Origin: Pedobacter zeae
GTDB taxonomy: Bacteria > Bacteroidota > Bacteroidia > Sphingobacteriales > Sphingobacteriaceae
Length of the DNA: 64,000 nucleotides
Assembly: GCF_014196715.1 (NCBI RefSeq)
Contig: NZ_JACIEF010000001.1
Coordinates: 1,222,872-1,286,871, forward strand
Reading direction: 5' to 3'
Part shown: piece by piece, positions 63,236-64,000 of the stretch
Layout: every line of letters starts with the position of its first letter
Numbering within the stretch: position 1 is the stretch's first letter
The notes under the pieces: model-generated
Database searches by the model: none
Seen by the model: only the letters and a program-made list of their open reading frames with translations
What the model was told of the DNA's origin: nothing
Translations under genes and position numbers: made by a program

Positions 63236-64000
63236 ATGCAAAGCGCCAAAGAAAAAATAATGACGATTAATTTCTCCAAAAAGTGGATAAAAATTTCACT
63301 GCACATATTGGTATGGGTGGTTTTAATCACACTACCATATATTGTTAATGTGAACAGAAGCCGCCCGCCGCGTCCATTAAATAACGATGAGGAAACACAG
63401 TTTTTACGCTTAAATTTCATCAATTACTTTTACCTGATCGCTGTATTTTATTTAAACAACAAAGTTTTAATACCATCATTCTTTTATAAAAAGAGATATG
63501 TATGGTACGGTTTATTGTTTATCGGTTGTTTACTCCTGTCTATTACCATTCATTCTATATTATTCCGGATTTTACTGCCCGATCTTAATTTCAACCTCGG
63601 CAGAACCCTTTGGTTTAACACCCCTTCTTTTTTATTGACCATTGCAGCCAGCACCGCTTTTACGATGATTTCTGATCGTATTAAGGAAGAAAAACGATCT
63701 TTACAGCGCGAACAGGAAAATATGAAGACTGAACTTTCTTTTCTGCGTTCACAGATCAGTCCGCATTTTATTTTCAATGTGCTCAACAATATTGTGGCAC
63801 TGGTAAGGTTAAAAAGCAACGAATTGGAACCCACTGTAATGAAATTATCGGGTTTGATGCAATATATGCTGTACGAAACCGATGAAGAAAAAGTTTCAAT
63901 CAAAACAGAAACAGAATATCTGCAGGCTTATATCGATCTTCAGGAACAACGTTTCGGCAAAAAAGTAGCGGTAAAAGCAAACATTGAAATTGAAAGTGAG
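63236..64000 (+). CDS. LytS/YehU-type sensor histidine kinase (3' end outside window)
   Basis: A membrane kinase cut by the right edge; 255 residues are visible. The start is ATG 63236 (MQSAKEKIMTINFSKKWIKI), with ATG 63260 as alternative. Four hydrophobic segments (about 17-35, 65-80, 90-110, 135-155) lead to a coiled segment (RIKEEKRSLQREQENMKTEL) and the HisK_5 phospho-acceptor motif FLRSQISPHFIFNVLNNIVA. The ATPase domain lies outside. It follows the efflux genes by about 130 bases in the same direction, so it may regulate them together with a LytTR regulator expected downstream. Confidence 0.87.
   Translation, partial: MQSAKEKIMTINFSKKWIKISLHILVWVVLITLPYIVNVNRSRPPRPLNNDEETQFLRLNFINYFYLIAVFYLNNKVLIPSFFYKKRYVWYGLLFIGCLLLSITIHSILFRILLPDLNFNLGRTLWFNTPSFLLTIAASTAFTMISDRIKEEKRSLQREQENMKTELSFLRSQISPHFIFNVLNNIVALVRLKSNELEPTVMKLSGLMQYMLYETDEEKVSIKTETEYLQAYIDLQEQRFGKKVAVKANIEIESE

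Noticed and set aside
63049..63423. 124-codon minus-strand frame at the efflux/kinase junction
   Set aside because: Overlaps the permease 3' end and the start of the LytS-type kinase on the opposite strand; no recognisable protein.

Overview
This 64 kb window comes from the chromosome of a Bacteroidota bacterium, most likely Sphingobacteriaceae and Pedobacter-like. I infer this from a SusC/SusD pair with an ECF sigma/FecR anti-sigma switch, promoters of the TTTG / TAnnTTTG type in front of several genes including a tRNA and the SRP RNA, few Shine-Dalgarno sites, AT-rich intergenic DNA and protein families typical of that group. No database search was possible; the genus is an inference.

Layout. 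1-9.3 kb holds housekeeping genes: a truncated nucleoside-type MFS permease, a DUF3667 zinc-ribbon membrane protein, citrate synthase (gltA), a DUF3347-type lipoprotein, two tandem beta-barrel proteins, miaA translationally coupled to an unusual two-domain protein, and an NAPE-PLD-like metallo-hydrolase. 9.3-16.4 kb is a nutrient-uptake locus on the minus strand: ECF sigma, FecR, SusC, SusD. A structured non-coding motif occurs twice here, before susC and upstream of the sigma gene. 17-22.3 kb carries a LacI regulator flanked by CAAACGTTTG palindromes, then a heme-uptake unit (AraC/PchR-like regulator, TonB receptor, HmuY lipoprotein). 22.4-26.6 kb is a light-sensing unit (bacteriophytochrome, response regulator, heme oxygenase) with a second, divergent response regulator and a small histone H1-like gene.

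26.9-37.5 kb is a stress- and repair-flavoured accessory stretch: a small basic protein, SpoIIAA-like protein, alpha/beta hydrolase, Ku, a GT4 glycosyltransferase facing a GH130 phosphorylase, a GAF histidine kinase, a metallophosphoesterase and a DUF763 protein. 37.6-45.6 kb has glutamate synthase (gltB-gltD), the SRP RNA, a transaldolase and gmhB. 45.7-51.7 kb has a FucP-like sugar transporter with a LacI-type operator, an FGE-type lipoprotein with both catalytic cysteines, tRNA-Lys, a frameshifted GNAT gene and two tandem lipoproteins. 51.8-57 kb has an esterase and the araB-araD-araA operon. The end holds an SCO protein with a cytochrome c and a TolC-MacA-MacB-type efflux operon followed by a LytS-type histidine kinase cut by the window edge.

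Systems that appear to work together: heme import next to heme oxygenase and phytochrome (heme to biliverdin to light sensor); sigma/anti-sigma/SusCD; the LacI regulator and a sugar transporter sharing an operator; GT4 and GH130 as a possible make/break pair for a mannose-containing glycan. I found no CRISPR array, complete mobile element or rRNA. The least explained items are the duplicated structured leader motif at 14.3 and 16.7 kb and the two-domain protein coupled to miaA.
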